From Euphorbia lathyris (Eukaryota; Streptophyta; Magnoliopsida; Malpighiales; Euphorbiaceae): a stretch of DNA of 64,000 nt. Shown piece after piece: positions 36,168 to 46,413 of this stretch. The stretch spans positions 88,287,001-88,351,000 of the forward strand of contig NC_088913.1 in NCBI RefSeq assembly GCF_963576675.1. The letters are read 5' to 3'. The position numbers and the translations under genes are program-made. The notes beneath the pieces are model-generated. The model was not told the origin of the DNA. It saw only the letters and a program-made list of their open reading frames with translations, and made no database searches. Each line of letters begins with the position of its first letter. Within the stretch, counting starts at the first letter, position 1.

Positions 36168-36562
36168 TGTTAAATATACTGGAGGAATCAATTGAACAAT
36201 CTTTATTTATTAGATTAAAACTCAAATTTTACACTATATATCATGACCCAACTCACCACACTAATTTATACACTACACTCAATTTATTTTTATCACTTGC
36301 ATAACTCTCTCAATTTTTCTTACACAAAACTCTCAACCTCAATACCTATTTATACTAAGATGGAACTAATTTAAACCACAAACTTGTACAAATCTCATCC
36401 ACAAACTTGTACAAATTATAGCCTTAAACTTGTATAAATTAGGACCACATTTTAAAGATTTTTATAACTAATCCTAGATATTTCAAATAGATTAATCTAG
36501 AACTTAGATTAGTCTAATTTGCTAGATGCTTCCACATAAAAATCAAGGTTGATATTTCAATA
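36168..36562 (-). repeat. 5' LTR of the copia-type element
   Basis: Minus strand runs TATTGAAATATC ... ATTTAACA. Same length as the 3' LTR. Edges are accurate to about two bases. Confidence 0.88.
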
Positions 36563-36753
36563 TAAGTGATTGATAAGGCCCTGATACTTTAAGAATTTGA
36601 GTGTCAAGTGTTGGTGGTTTATTGACTTCAGTAACTGACATTAAAAGCAGCCTAGAGGGTGACCCTTTTCCACCCTTTAGACACTAGTTGGTTGATATAT
36701 TTAAGGGTCGTGGCCTTAATTTTGGCTTCATGTGCCATCCCATGAAACTCTAA

Positions 36754-37157
36754 CGGGGTGTTTGTTAGAGGGGATAAAGACACGGGGATAGGGATAAAAA
36801 AAACTAAGGCGAGTTATCCCATATTTGTTTTAGAGATAGGTTAGGGAGATAAGAGAGGGATATAAGTTTTATCCCTCAAATCCTATACCCAGGAGGGGGT
36901 GGTATAAAGAGGTGAGATAAGCTCCTACGATTTTAATAGGATGGAAAAGTTCATCGTATCCCTCAAATTAATGTTATGTAGTTTAAATAAGGTTAAAGTA
37001 GTAAAATTATTATTTTAGCCCTATCTCTATCCCACATACCAAACATTGAATAATAATTCTCGACTATCATATTTTTATCCTTATCCCAACCATTTATCCT
37101 TATCCCTATCGCAAAATTTATCCTTATCTCTATCCCAATAGAATACCAAACGCCCCG
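36754..37157. mobile_element. PIF/Harbinger-like MITE, copy 3
   Basis: 404 bp with ends CGGGGTGTTTGTTAGAG and ACCAAACGCCCCG, flanked by TAA on both sides (36751-36753, 37158-37160). It interrupts the gypsy relic just after its protease segment. Confidence 0.88.
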
Positions 37158-38233
37158 TAAAGGTTTTTGATCTTTATGGATGATAAGTTTATTTCAATCA
37201 AAGTCAAAAGTGACAGGGATGTGGTTTCTCATCCAATCTAGACCCAATATTAGATCATAAACACCCAGTTTAAGGATTCTAACAAGAAATTGGAACTTAG
37301 AACTATACATAAACCATTACTCATTACACTTGGTATTTAAAATGAGTTGCCTTTCATCTGCCACAGCTACAACAACAGGCTTGACATTCAGTAGTGGTAA
37401 GTTTGCCTATGTAGCTAGTCCATAATCAATAAAGTTGTATGAGAATCACAATGACTCTTTTGTTCACCACTCCTTATCATTTTCTTAAAATTTGAAGAGG
37501 TCAAAGCATCTTTAGGATTTGGTGGTTTAGGCACCAAGGAAGTAGAGGATGAGGTAGAGTTATTTGGTTTATAGGATAAAATTGGAGTGGGATTCCATGG
37601 TTTGGTTGTGAAAGGTGTTTTGAATCTGGGTTTAGTTTTAACTACTACCATCAACTCCTTAACATAAGTTTTTTAGAGCTTAGCTTGTTTAATGGCCGTA
37701 TAATCTCAGTAGGTTGGCTAGGCCTTTTTAATCTTGAGATAACATTGCTCGCGGAAGGATGAGGGTAATGGTAGGAAAGGGTTTCTCCATTTTGAGCTTC
37801 AATGCTTCGAAACATCTTTAGTTTCAGTTTCTTAGAACCTTTTGCTAATTTCCTCCAAAAATTCTCCCCAACTAGCTTCCCTTTCATATAAAGCCAGTTT
37901 TTGTACCACTTGTTTGTCTTGCATTGAAAATAGAGCCCTGCTAGATCTTTTTTTCTCAGGTGCAACTTTGAAAAGTTAGAATATTTCTCACCCAAGTTTC
38001 AATATTAGGTCCATCAAAATGTGACAGGTCACACCTAGGAAACATTAATATTCAAAATGATGCCCAACAATTCTGGATGCCTTCTTTATATAGCATATGG
38101 GCAAAAACAGTTACAGACTAACTGTTCTACATGTATGTGGCTAACAACTTTCACTAGAATTCAAAGGTCTACGCAACTTCTAGAAACCTCATGGGCTTCG
38201 TAATAAAATGATCATTACATTCAAGACCCATTA

Positions 38234-38893
38234 TCATATTTGGTTGTATGTTGCAAATTTGTTGTAATGAAATGAGAAAACCATTAGTTATATTTTGTTC
38301 AACAACTCTTGTAATCCCCATTACATAGAAAAATGATTTGAATTCCCATTACATCCAAAACATGTAATTCTAATTCCTATTTTTAAAGCTCAATCTAACT
38401 TCTTATTTATCAAATCTCACATCTTATCATTATTAAAAACACAAAAAGAGAAAAACAGGAAATTGAAAACAGGAAAAAAACGCAAAAAATAAAAAATAAC
38501 AGGAAACCGGAAAAAAAAAAAACCGACGAAAATGTTGAAAGTGGAAACTAAAAAACGAAAAACTATTCATTAATTTATTGATTTCAGTTAATATAATTTT
38601 GTATTTGCTTTTGATTCAATTTTCTTTTTCATTTTTTGTGTTTTATGCTTTTCACGTTTTTCTCATTTTTCAGGTTGTTCGTTTATTATAATTATGTAAA
38701 TAAAATTTTATAATTACATTTAATTAGGAAAACTAGGAAAACATAAGTATTGTAATGGTCATTACATTCTATCATTTTGTTTTTATTTGTCAACCGAACA
38801 TTATAATAGAATCATCATTCCATTACATTACATTACAAATTTGATTACAATTTTAATTACATTACATTGCATTACGGCATACCAAACGGACCC
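38234..38893. mobile_element. PIF/Harbinger-like element with A-rich/T-rich halves
   Basis: Right end reversed GGGTCCGTTTGGTATGCC; left end TCATATTTGGTTGTATG. Flanked by TTA (38231-38233, 38894-38896). The left half of the interior is A-rich (about 38430-38570), the right half T-rich (about 38610-38680), the same architecture as 50101-51627. No transposase. Confidence 0.6.
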
Positions 38894-39065
38894 TTAGGAA
38901 ATATAAAAACAGAATAATCAAACTTTTAAGAAACCTGGACAATCTCATAATTGGTACATTAAGCTTTAATTCTGTGTGACATGTGAATAGAGGGGCATAA
39001 ACTAAATCTACCGAGAACTCTTGAACTCTTAAACTTTATTTCGAGCAGTCTCTGCTTCCAAAATT

Positions 39066-39708
39066 TCACTTCAATGACTTCTCAATCTCTATCACGAACC
39101 GGAACTTCACATCCTTTTTTGTTACCCTTTCAAGAGCTTCATTTGCATACTCTATAGGAACCAACTCTATATTTGGGTAAATTTTTTGAGCAGTACAGAA
39201 ATCTAGCATTAAAGGTCAGAACTGGCACTTTTATGCAATTATATTCTTCCCTATCATTACAATACTCACAATCTCCACATGAGCTAACATAAGCGCCTAC
39301 TCCAACATGGTCACCGACCTTGAAGTGGCTAACATTTGAACCAACTTGTACGAGTCCAACAATTTCATGCCTGCAAATGCAACAAATCACGAATTCCTTA
39401 ATTCAAGGAGATGAGAATTTTGTGAAATCATAGAAGTATGTTACGCACCTTGGCACCATGGGATACTTTGAATTTTCGTGCATATTCCTACTCCAAATAA
39501 CATCAGCATAGCATATTCCACAATGTGTAATTTTCAGTGAAACATCATCTCCACCAACAGACCTAAGTAACATTCAGAAAAAGACACTGTTTTAGCATTC
39601 TAAAAACATCTTAGGGAGTGCGAAGGAAGATGTATAAGGTGATAAAATTCCAGATGGATCTCTAGCTGCCCATCCAAGACAGTTTCCTTCTTCACCCTCT
39701 GAACTCAT
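39066..39708 (-). pseudogene. Cinnamyl/mannitol alcohol dehydrogenase, core deleted
   Basis: Exon 1 (39708-39608): MSSEGEEGNCLGWAARDPSG. Exon 2 (39562-39449): [19 protein letters not shown], with the catalytic-zinc Cys. Exon 3 (from 39370): HEIVGLV ... [13 protein letters not shown], then [16 protein letters not shown] with all four structural-zinc cysteines. Just after this the sequence jumps, out of frame, to the extreme C-terminus ([31 protein letters not shown], stop at 39068-39066). The Rossmann NADP-binding core and much of the catalytic domain, well over half of a normal ~360-residue protein, are gone. Splice sites and phase of exons 1-3 are intact, so the deletion is the inactivating event. 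Family members reduce cinnamyl aldehydes in the cytosol for lignin and related alcohols. Confidence 0.85.
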
Positions 39709-40593
39709 TTATTGTAAATGACTGTTGAATTAATATTCAAAATTAAAGCATTGTCATTAATTTCCTCCAATGAAGGTGATACTATTGCTGAAAGATATAT
39801 TAAACAAGAACATTGCATGTATCATCAATGTTGTCCTTGAAGGACCCAAAATACGGATTACCAATAGCCACAATCAAACACGCGGGATACCAATAACAAC
39901 ACCACAAGGATCTATCTCACAAACAATCAACCACAGCACAACCCTAAACCAAAATCAACAACACGAGATTTATAACCCAACAAAATCTTACAAAGGTTTA
40001 TAACCCACCAACAACAATCATAAATAATAAGAGATCAAGAAGCAAACAAATACCACAAAAGGAGATAATCTGTCAACCAATCTGTCCCAACCCAAACAGA
40101 CCTTCCAGACCTCTGAAGGACAATCACAACGGTGAGAAAATGGAACAATATGTCAAGAATATGAGAATTCAAACATAATTTAGCTATCCATTCGATTTTA
40201 ATCAAGTGAAGGGCAATGGCAAGGAAAGAGGACAGACATTTGCAAGTACTAACAATGGATACCTGCATATATATGATGTTCTTTAAAACTTTTGCAACTA
40301 AACACTTAGCTGCATTTCCAATTTCGTACAAAATGTTGCCAGAAATGGCACTTATTTTCCGTAACTGAACAAGGCCTAATTAACTCTGCATCACTTTCGT
40401 AAACAAGTAATGCCATTTTCCACCGCTAATACTCAAAAAAAATGTTCGAAAATTGAGGTTCGATGTAAATATTTACACGACAATTGAGGTTTGATGTAAA
40501 ATTCAAAATATACATTTGTCATAGCATGAAAATAGTTAATCTGACAACCACATTGTCATCAATTCATTGAATTATCAAATAGCCAATGGTGCA
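39709..40593. other. Spacer upstream of the CAD pseudogene
   Basis: No supported gene. ORFs at 39770-40003 (+) and 40035-40331 (-) show no domain. An AAC/ACA-rich stretch lies at 39860-40020. Confidence 0.45.
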
Positions 40594-40859
40594 TATATGG
40601 AAAATTTTAAAAGATTGTACACAGCTATAATCAAAATTCTCATTCATAAACTAATGAAAATAGTGAACAAAAGAAGTATATCAATTATTTTCGGCCTAAA
40701 CCATATGCAGCCCCTGAACTTGTCAATATATGGAAAATTTTAAAAGATTGTACACAGCTATAATCAAAATTCTCATTCATAAACTAATGAAAATAGTGAA
40801 CAAAAGAAGTATATCAATTATTTTCGGTCTAAACCATATGCAGCCCCTGAACTTGTCAA
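40594..40859. repeat. 133-bp direct tandem duplication
   Basis: Two almost identical 133-bp copies (40594-40726, 40727-40859), differing by GGCCTAAACC versus GGTCTAAACC. The copied unit includes the target-site repeat and the first 34 bases of the adjoining MULE MITE. Confidence 0.9.
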
Positions 40860-41461
40860 TTTTAGTCATTTTGCCCCCTGAATTTACGGGACGACCTATT
40901 TGCCCCCTCAACTATTTAAAAGTGATATTAGTAACCCCTCTTTTCATTATAAAAAAGGGTGGCCCGGTCGCACTACGCGTCCCCGTTGAGCGAGGGTCCT
41001 GGGAGGGGTCCCACCACAATGGTGTACAGGGGGCAAGCCTTCCCCAGCCAATTTATTTGGCAAGAGACCGCTCCTAAGACTCGAACCCGTGACCTCTTGG
41101 TCACACGACAACAACGTTTACCGATGCGCCAAGGCTCGCCCTCTTTTCACTATAACGGAAACAAAATGAAGTTCCTAGATTATTAGGAGTGTTAGCCTGC
41201 ATGTAAGCTATATGTAATTTTTAGAAGAGAACTTAAGTGTTGTCTATACGAACCTCATTTGCAGCTTGTTTTAGTAGTGCATAACCCTTTTTATTGTTTC
41301 TGTTATAATGAAAAGAGATGGTTACTAATACCACTTTTAAATAGTGTTATAATGAAAAGAGATGGTTACTAATACCACTTTTAAATAGTTTAAGGAGCAA
41401 ATAGGTGTCCTGTAAGTTGACCAAAAATGACAAGTTCGGAGGGATACGTATGGTTTAGGCC
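40826..41461. mobile_element. MULE-type MITE carrying a SINE
   Basis: Ends GGTCTAAACCATATGCAG and, reversed, GGCCTAAACCATACGTA, with an exact 9-bp duplication ATTATTTTC (40817-40825, 41462-41470). Contains a SINE (40953-41139) and a direct repeat (TGTTATAATGAAAAGAGATG) near 41300-41380. Confidence 0.85.
40953..41139 (-). mobile_element. Full-length tRNA-derived SINE
   Basis: Minus strand starts GGGCGAGCCTTGGCGCATCG, has a pol III A box (TGGCGCATCGGTAA) and B box (GGTTCGAGTC), a body with TTGTGGTGGGACCCC, and ends in a T tail. Flanked by CCTCTTTTCAYTATAA with one mismatch (40937-40952 and about 41140-41155). Two truncated relatives lie at 12837-12908 and 30990-31113. It would be transcribed by RNA polymerase III and moved by LINE enzymes. 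Confidence 0.88.
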
Positions 41462-41797
41462 ATTATTTTCAATGAATTTACTAACATAGGTTGCTCTAAT
41501 TTTCAAAATCTACAACTAGTCCTACATTTATACAACTAGCACAGAGATGGAATGACTGAAATGATTGTTTAAATCCACCTACTTGTTAGTTTAGCCTTCA
41601 GATGCATTTTATTAAACTTAATTTGGGGGATTTTAAAGATTTTAAAGATTTCTGATGCTAAATAATAACCTAACCTAGGTTCTCTTATTTAATTTCCAAT
41701 TTGACATATCCAAATTACTTTCTGATGCAATGTAATGTTCACAGAATTCCGATTAAATCATAAATCCAATAAAGCAAAAGTACAAAGAATTACTTAC
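41462..41797. other. Spacer or intron, no feature seen
   Basis: AT-rich. It may be intron if the exon at 41798-41891 is real. Confidence 0.35.
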
Positions 41798-41891
41798 CCA
41801 GAAGTAGCTGCCGGGATGCACCAAAATTCCGAATGATTTTGTATGGGTTCATGACTATCAGAGTTGATGATCGACTTAATCGCAATCGCAT
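41798..41891 (-). CDS. Candidate first coding exon, unidentified
   Basis: From an ATG at 41891-41889 the minus strand reads MRLRLSRSSTLIVMNPYKII then RNFGASRQLLLG and meets a strong donor GTAAGT at 41797. Upstream (to about 42010) is GC-richer, UTR-like sequence with CT tracts. The basic, Ser-rich N-terminus could be an organelle transit peptide. No downstream exon was identified; the MULE MITE and the CAD pseudogene follow on the same strand. Could be a real gene start, a relic, or chance. Confidence 0.3.
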
Positions 41892-42372
41892 CCTATCAAA
41901 GTTCACACGGATGCTTCGTTGTTCTCCAGCGGCGAGAAGAAAGGGTGGGTTATCTCACGGCGGCGGAGAAGACCCACCCCTCAAAAGCTCTTTCTTTCTT
42001 TCGATACAAACTAAATTAGGTCTTGAATTTGTAGGGGTAAGAACAGAGTGACAACACATCTTGATCTGTCGAACTTATCCAATTCTCTTTTTTCTTTTTT
42101 CTTTTTGTTTCTCTGATATTTAAAATCTGTTTATTAATTATATTTTATAACCGTTCCCAAATTATTTATCACCGCCTCCTTTTGGACACTTTTATCCTTT
42201 TTATTTTTTAAACTCAAAAACTGAAATTCTTTTAAATTTCTTCGAAATTCAAAAACCCGAACAATATTCATGGGACTTAAATACTGTAAAGGAAAAAGAC
42301 TAATAATTCCCCGGGTAAGTATTTTTATTTGAAAATCGAATCGAAAATACAAATTTCATCTCCGGATTTGGG

Positions 42373-42554
42373 AAAAAAATTCATCCAAAATGTGCTAAAC
42401 GGGTGATTCACACCATTTCGCCTAGGTAGAAACGGATAGGCAGAACATTTCCACCTAGGAAGAAACGGGTGATCCACCTGTTTCCGCCTATCCGTTTCTA
42501 CCTAGGCGAAATGGTGTGAATCACCCGTTTAGCATATTTTGGATGAATTTTTTT
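42373..42554. repeat. Near-perfect 69-bp-arm inverted repeat
   Basis: Left arm 42373-42441 and right arm 42486-42554 are reverse complements with one mismatch (ATGTGC versus ATATGC), separated by 44 bp. The loop holds a third, diverged copy of the arm core (CATTTCCACCTAGGAAGAAA against CATTTCGCCTAGGTAGAAA). No TIR-element ends or target duplication were found. If transcribed it would form a long hairpin RNA. Confidence 0.92.
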
Positions 42555-43036
42555 ATATATATTGATTAAATCGGTTAGTTTTTGGAGACGAATTTCAATT
42601 AGTGTAAATAGGAATTGTAGTTATTCGATTTCCTCGACATTTTCAGGTCCATTTTTCATACATCTCAAATAGAAAATAGGATTTTATTGCTATTTTATAT
42701 GTAGGATCCATCATTATGATCAGTATCCAAGTTTGGATACCATCTAGAATTGGATACAACACTTTCTTTATTTTCTAATGGTTAAATACACATTTTATAT
42801 TTTGTATATTTAGTCTTTCTCATAAACCACTAGTTGCAATGAAATCTTTCATAAGGTGCTCTAACGATTTTTCTTAAATTTTATTGAATATAAAGTTCGA
42901 TGTTTTAGAGCTAAAAATACTGATCATTAATATTATATTTTCTTGTAAGAATGTGAGAAATCTAATCAATAAATTAAGTAAGACGTTTTTTTCCCTCTAG
43001 TATAATATATCTCCATAAATTATGATTAATTAATAT
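42555..43036. other. Spacer, no feature seen
   Basis: AT-rich sequence without ORFs of note. Confidence 0.4.
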
Positions 43037-43053
43037 AAATAAATCAAAATCTT

Positions 43054-44142
43054 TTTTTTATTAAAGGAAGAGGAGGAATATCAAGGAGCCGAGACATCCC
43101 AACTAGGTTGACACCCTTCGGTTGCCACGAGACACGAACTCAAAATATATAAATAGGAGAAAAAATATAAAGTAGTCCAAAATTAAGCAAACCGATACAT
43201 CGTACGTCCTATACAATTATCAATAATAAAAGAATTAAGAAGCGGCGGATGAGAATCCCACCAGCATGCTAAAGTGCTATTTCGTCCCAAATTAGCCAGG
43301 AAATCGATAGCCATATTGCCTTTGCAGAAGACGTGCGAAACCACGAACAGAAGCGAGATGCTCCACTGCCACTAAACTCTTTGTTGCCATGGGATCAGTC
43401 CAAGATATGATTTTAGCATGGAGACTACATAAGATGAATCACTTTTTAACCAGAGGGACGTCCAGTCGTGAGAATGAGCAAGGTGGATGGCTTGTAAGGC
43501 TGTTTCCAATTCAGCGAGGTGAGCGTGTGCGTACGACGAAGGGAAAGCGAAGGACCCGATGGAGATGCCTCTGTCATTTCTAATGATGCCCCGGCCTCCA
43601 CCTGACCTGCAATAACAGATGCATCTGTGTTCACCTTTGTCCAAAACAGAGGGGGGTGATGCCATCGAACCAGAATCATCCGTGGAGCGTGTCGTAGCCT
43701 CGGGTGTAAGCGCAAACTGTGTAGAATTCCAAGTTCCGTTGTGGAGTTCCACACTGAACCTTTCCCAACAACATCAGCTCTTCTAATTTACGCCCACAAA
43801 AAGACGCAATGACTTATGAATAAATGGCGTGATATTTTCCAATAGACTGTCATTCCTAGCCATCCATATAACCCAGACTCCATGTATCACGACGATAATC
43901 CATAGAGCTCGAATTTGTGAACTGAATCTTTGTGTTATCACCCTCTGCATAAATTCTTGAAAATTAGTGCATAAATCTATCCTTCGACCAAATAACATGC
44001 TAATACTCATCCAAATTTGCCTAGCAAACGGACAATCTAGGAGCAAATGTTGCAGGGACTCGTTGTTACAAAGGCACATGCAGCACCGAGACACGATTGG
44101 TATGCTTTTTAGTCTCAGTTGGTCCTGAGTCGTTAGATAGCC
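43054..44142 (-). mobile_element. LINE 3' fragment (zf-RVT + RNase H)
   Basis: 1089 bp flanked by an exact 17-bp duplication AAATAAATCAAAATCTT (43037-43053, 44143-44159) with the poly(A), seen as T-run, at the left. The minus strand reads zf-RVT (CLCNNESLQHLLLDCPFARQ) and RNase H (WTKVNTDASVIAG, then after a frameshift GIIRNDRGISIGSF, HLAELETALQAI). The last RNase H part and the 3' UTR follow. A 5'-truncated, dead copy inserted by target-primed reverse transcription. Confidence 0.88.
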
Positions 44143-44382
44143 AAATAAATCAAAATCTTAAACCAACATTGGACTAACAAGTATGGAATTATCTTAAGAT
44201 AAATCAATGTGAAATTACGTGAAATGCATGAAATATAATATTTTTGTTTTTTTTTATTAATTGCTTAAATTAAATGAAAATGAAAAAAAAAACGATCTAA
44301 CTAAAAAATTGTAAAATTAATTAGCTACATAAGTATTTTTCCTTACCAATTTGAGATAACGAACTCAAAAACTTTAATTCAA

Positions 44383-44776
44383 GGCTTAATACCCTCCCAG
44401 CCCCTTCAAGTTGGTCAAATACTGCAACTGACCCAACATACTTAAACTTTTAACAAGTAACTCCCCAACTTGCTTAATTTGAATAAATAACCCCTCAAAT
44501 AGGTTATTTCGGGAGTTTTTTCCCTTTACTTAATGTATCACTATTATTGAAATCTTTTATTTCTGATATAATATTATATATGTTGAATATTTTTTTGGGG
44601 TTTAGGGGTTATTTGTTCTAAATAAACAACTTGATGAGTTATTTGTTCCAATTGAGCAATTTGAGGGGTTATTTGTTCCAAATAAGCAAGTTGAGGGGGG
44701 TTACTTGTTAAAAATGTAAGTATGGGGTCAGTTGCAGTATCGAATCAATTTGAGGGGACTGGGAGGATATTAAGCC
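44383..44776. mobile_element. MULE-type MITE, GGCTTAATA ends
   Basis: 394 bp. Ends GGCTTAATACCCTCCCAG and, reversed, GGCTTAATATCCTCCCAG; inverted similarity extends inward (CTTGTTA / TAACAAG blocks). Exact 9-bp duplication TTAATTCAA (44374-44382, 44777-44785). Confidence 0.88.
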
Positions 44777-44834
44777 TTAATTCAATCAATAAAAGTTAAA
44801 GAGAAAATTGGAACTGAAAAGAATATTAATCTAT

Positions 44835-45212
44835 GGGTAAATAATTTATTAGTCCCCTAGTTTTTACCTAAGACACTGTTTAGTCCCCCTATTTTGAAAA
44901 ACACATTATAAGGTCCCTAACTCTTACCAATATTAACCATTTGGTCATTTTGTCTAGTTTTTTTAGACCTGTAACCATTATATTTTAGAATAAATAGACA
45001 TATATAAAATAACAGAGTAACATGGTCAACTTGTATTGTACCGTGGTTGTTCTAAAAGCTAAGATATGTTCGGTTAAAAATCTAAAAAAATAGATAAAAG
45101 GACCACAGAGTTAATATTGGTAAAAGATAGGGACCTTAAAATGTGTTTTTCAAAATAAGGGGACTAAACAGTGTGTTAGGTAAAAACTAGGGGACTAATA
45201 AATTATTTACCC
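44835..45212. mobile_element. MULE-type MITE, GGGTAAATAA ends
   Basis: 378 bp. Ends GGGTAAATAATTTATTAGTC and its exact reverse complement, with about 100-bp inverted arms. Exact 9-bp duplication TTAATCTAT (44826-44834, 45213-45221). No ORF. Confidence 0.92.
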
Positions 45213-45221
45213 TTAATCTAT

Positions 45222-46291
45222 TTTTTTTTTTTTTTGGTAAGAACCCTTAATCTATTATTAACATTATAATAGAATGGTAAATTTAAAATATATGACTAAA
45301 CAATTTAATTACCTCGAAATGAAAACACATACAATGAAGATAGAATAACTAAAAACTTATATCGATCAAATATATACATTAAAAGAAAAAATCATATTAA
45401 TAGTTAATGGGATCCATATTTTAAATTATTAAAAATATTATCTAATTCCACACTTTTTTTCTTTTGAGACTTCAATAAGAACTATTTTATATATTATCTT
45501 CTTTGACACATTTTTTCATACACTATAATATTACAAGAAATTTTATATTAAAAGGGATTAAATCTTGTCCTTGAAGAGATGACGCTAGTCAACAACTCTC
45601 ATGCCAAAGAGATGACCGGTTACAATTTGAAGTGTGTAGTTTCTTATTTAATGTTTTTTAGATATTAGGTTGTCAGGAATTTTTCAAATATTTTTGTTAG
45701 GAGAAACCTAATTTCACAACTCTATCTTCTTATATATATAACTTGGCTTGCTTCTTTTTATATATTGGCTGGATCTTGTTACATAAAGTTGGGCCTTCTT
45801 CTTTCAGAATTGGCATTGACATTCGGACATTTCATTGGAGATCGAATTAAATTGAAATTCCGAAAATAAAACTGAAACTCAAACATTTCAGGTCACTAAT
45901 TTGCATTTAGAATTAAAAAAATAGTTGAATAATTATTCAAATCTCTTGATTGAGCAATGAAAATGTGGAATGTAAAAAAGAAGTTATTTGATTATTTATG
46001 TTTATGTAAAAAGTAAAAAAAAAAAAATCAAACATTTTTTTAATAAAATAAATTAGGTAATTTGGAAATTAAAAAGAAAAAATGCAAATAATTTTTAACA
46101 ATTTGTGATCTTCCACGACAAACAAAGATCATTACATAAAGAATACACTAATTATATTTATAAATCACTGATACGTATTCTTGATATTTCTTATATTTAT
46201 ATCCATTGAATCAAAAGACAACATCTTTCATATTTAGGTTGAAATCTCAAGACCATTTATATTAGTAAAAAGATGATTTACAACAAGAATA
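45222..46291. other. AT-rich spacer
   Basis: No gene or repeat family recognised. Confidence 0.45.
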
Positions 46292-46413
46292 ATCTACTAT
46301 TTTAAAAAACAAAAACAAAAGAATACACACTATTATATGGAACTAATCAACCACCATTTTAAAAAAAAACAAAAACAAAAGAATACACACTACTATATGG
46401 AACTAATCAACCA
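46292..46413. repeat. ~61-bp tandem duplication at the 3' end of the small gene
   Basis: A unit ending GGAACTAATCAACCACCA is repeated twice. It duplicates the last codons and stop region of the gene at 46403-46885 into its 3' flank. Confidence 0.85.

Larger units (their letters stand above)
33732..36562 (-). mobile_element. Non-autonomous Ty1/copia-type element
   Basis: Two 395-bp LTRs bound a 2.0-kb interior with primer site, leader, gag, CCHC knuckle, a novel C-terminal frame and polypurine tract, but no protease, integrase or RT. The LTRs differ at only about four positions by eye, so the insertion is recent. Flanks TAAAT and TAAGT agree in 4 of 5 bases. It sits inside the gypsy relic between its protease and RT segments. 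It would have to move with enzymes from a related autonomous copia element. Confidence 0.88.
32155..38045 (-). pseudogene. Decayed Ty3/gypsy retrotransposon, interrupted
   Basis: Reading on the minus strand: gag (38045-37650: CDLSHFDGPNIETWVRNI, LAGLYFQCKTNKWYKNWL), protease (37440-37160: VYDLILGLDWMRN), then after the MITE and the copia insertion RT (33730-33470: TDPINVRPWKYSHHQKNEIE, MLANGVVQP; 33440-33200: [30 protein letters not shown]), RNase H (near 32990: LECDASGIGI) and integrase (32455-32160: FSSAYHPQTDGRSKR, SLVEYWYNSTYHS). Stops and frameshifts occur throughout, and the segment that should carry the catalytic FDD of RT is deleted after MFEPYL. No LTRs were found. Non-functional. 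Confidence 0.85.

Noticed and set aside
36043..36225. ORFs between copia LTR and gag
   Set aside because: They lie in the GC-rich leader, read through the primer site, and are not conserved gag sequence.
41068..41139. Possible tRNA gene
   Set aside because: A and B boxes are present, but the sequence continues into the SINE body with flanking target duplication; it is the SINE head.
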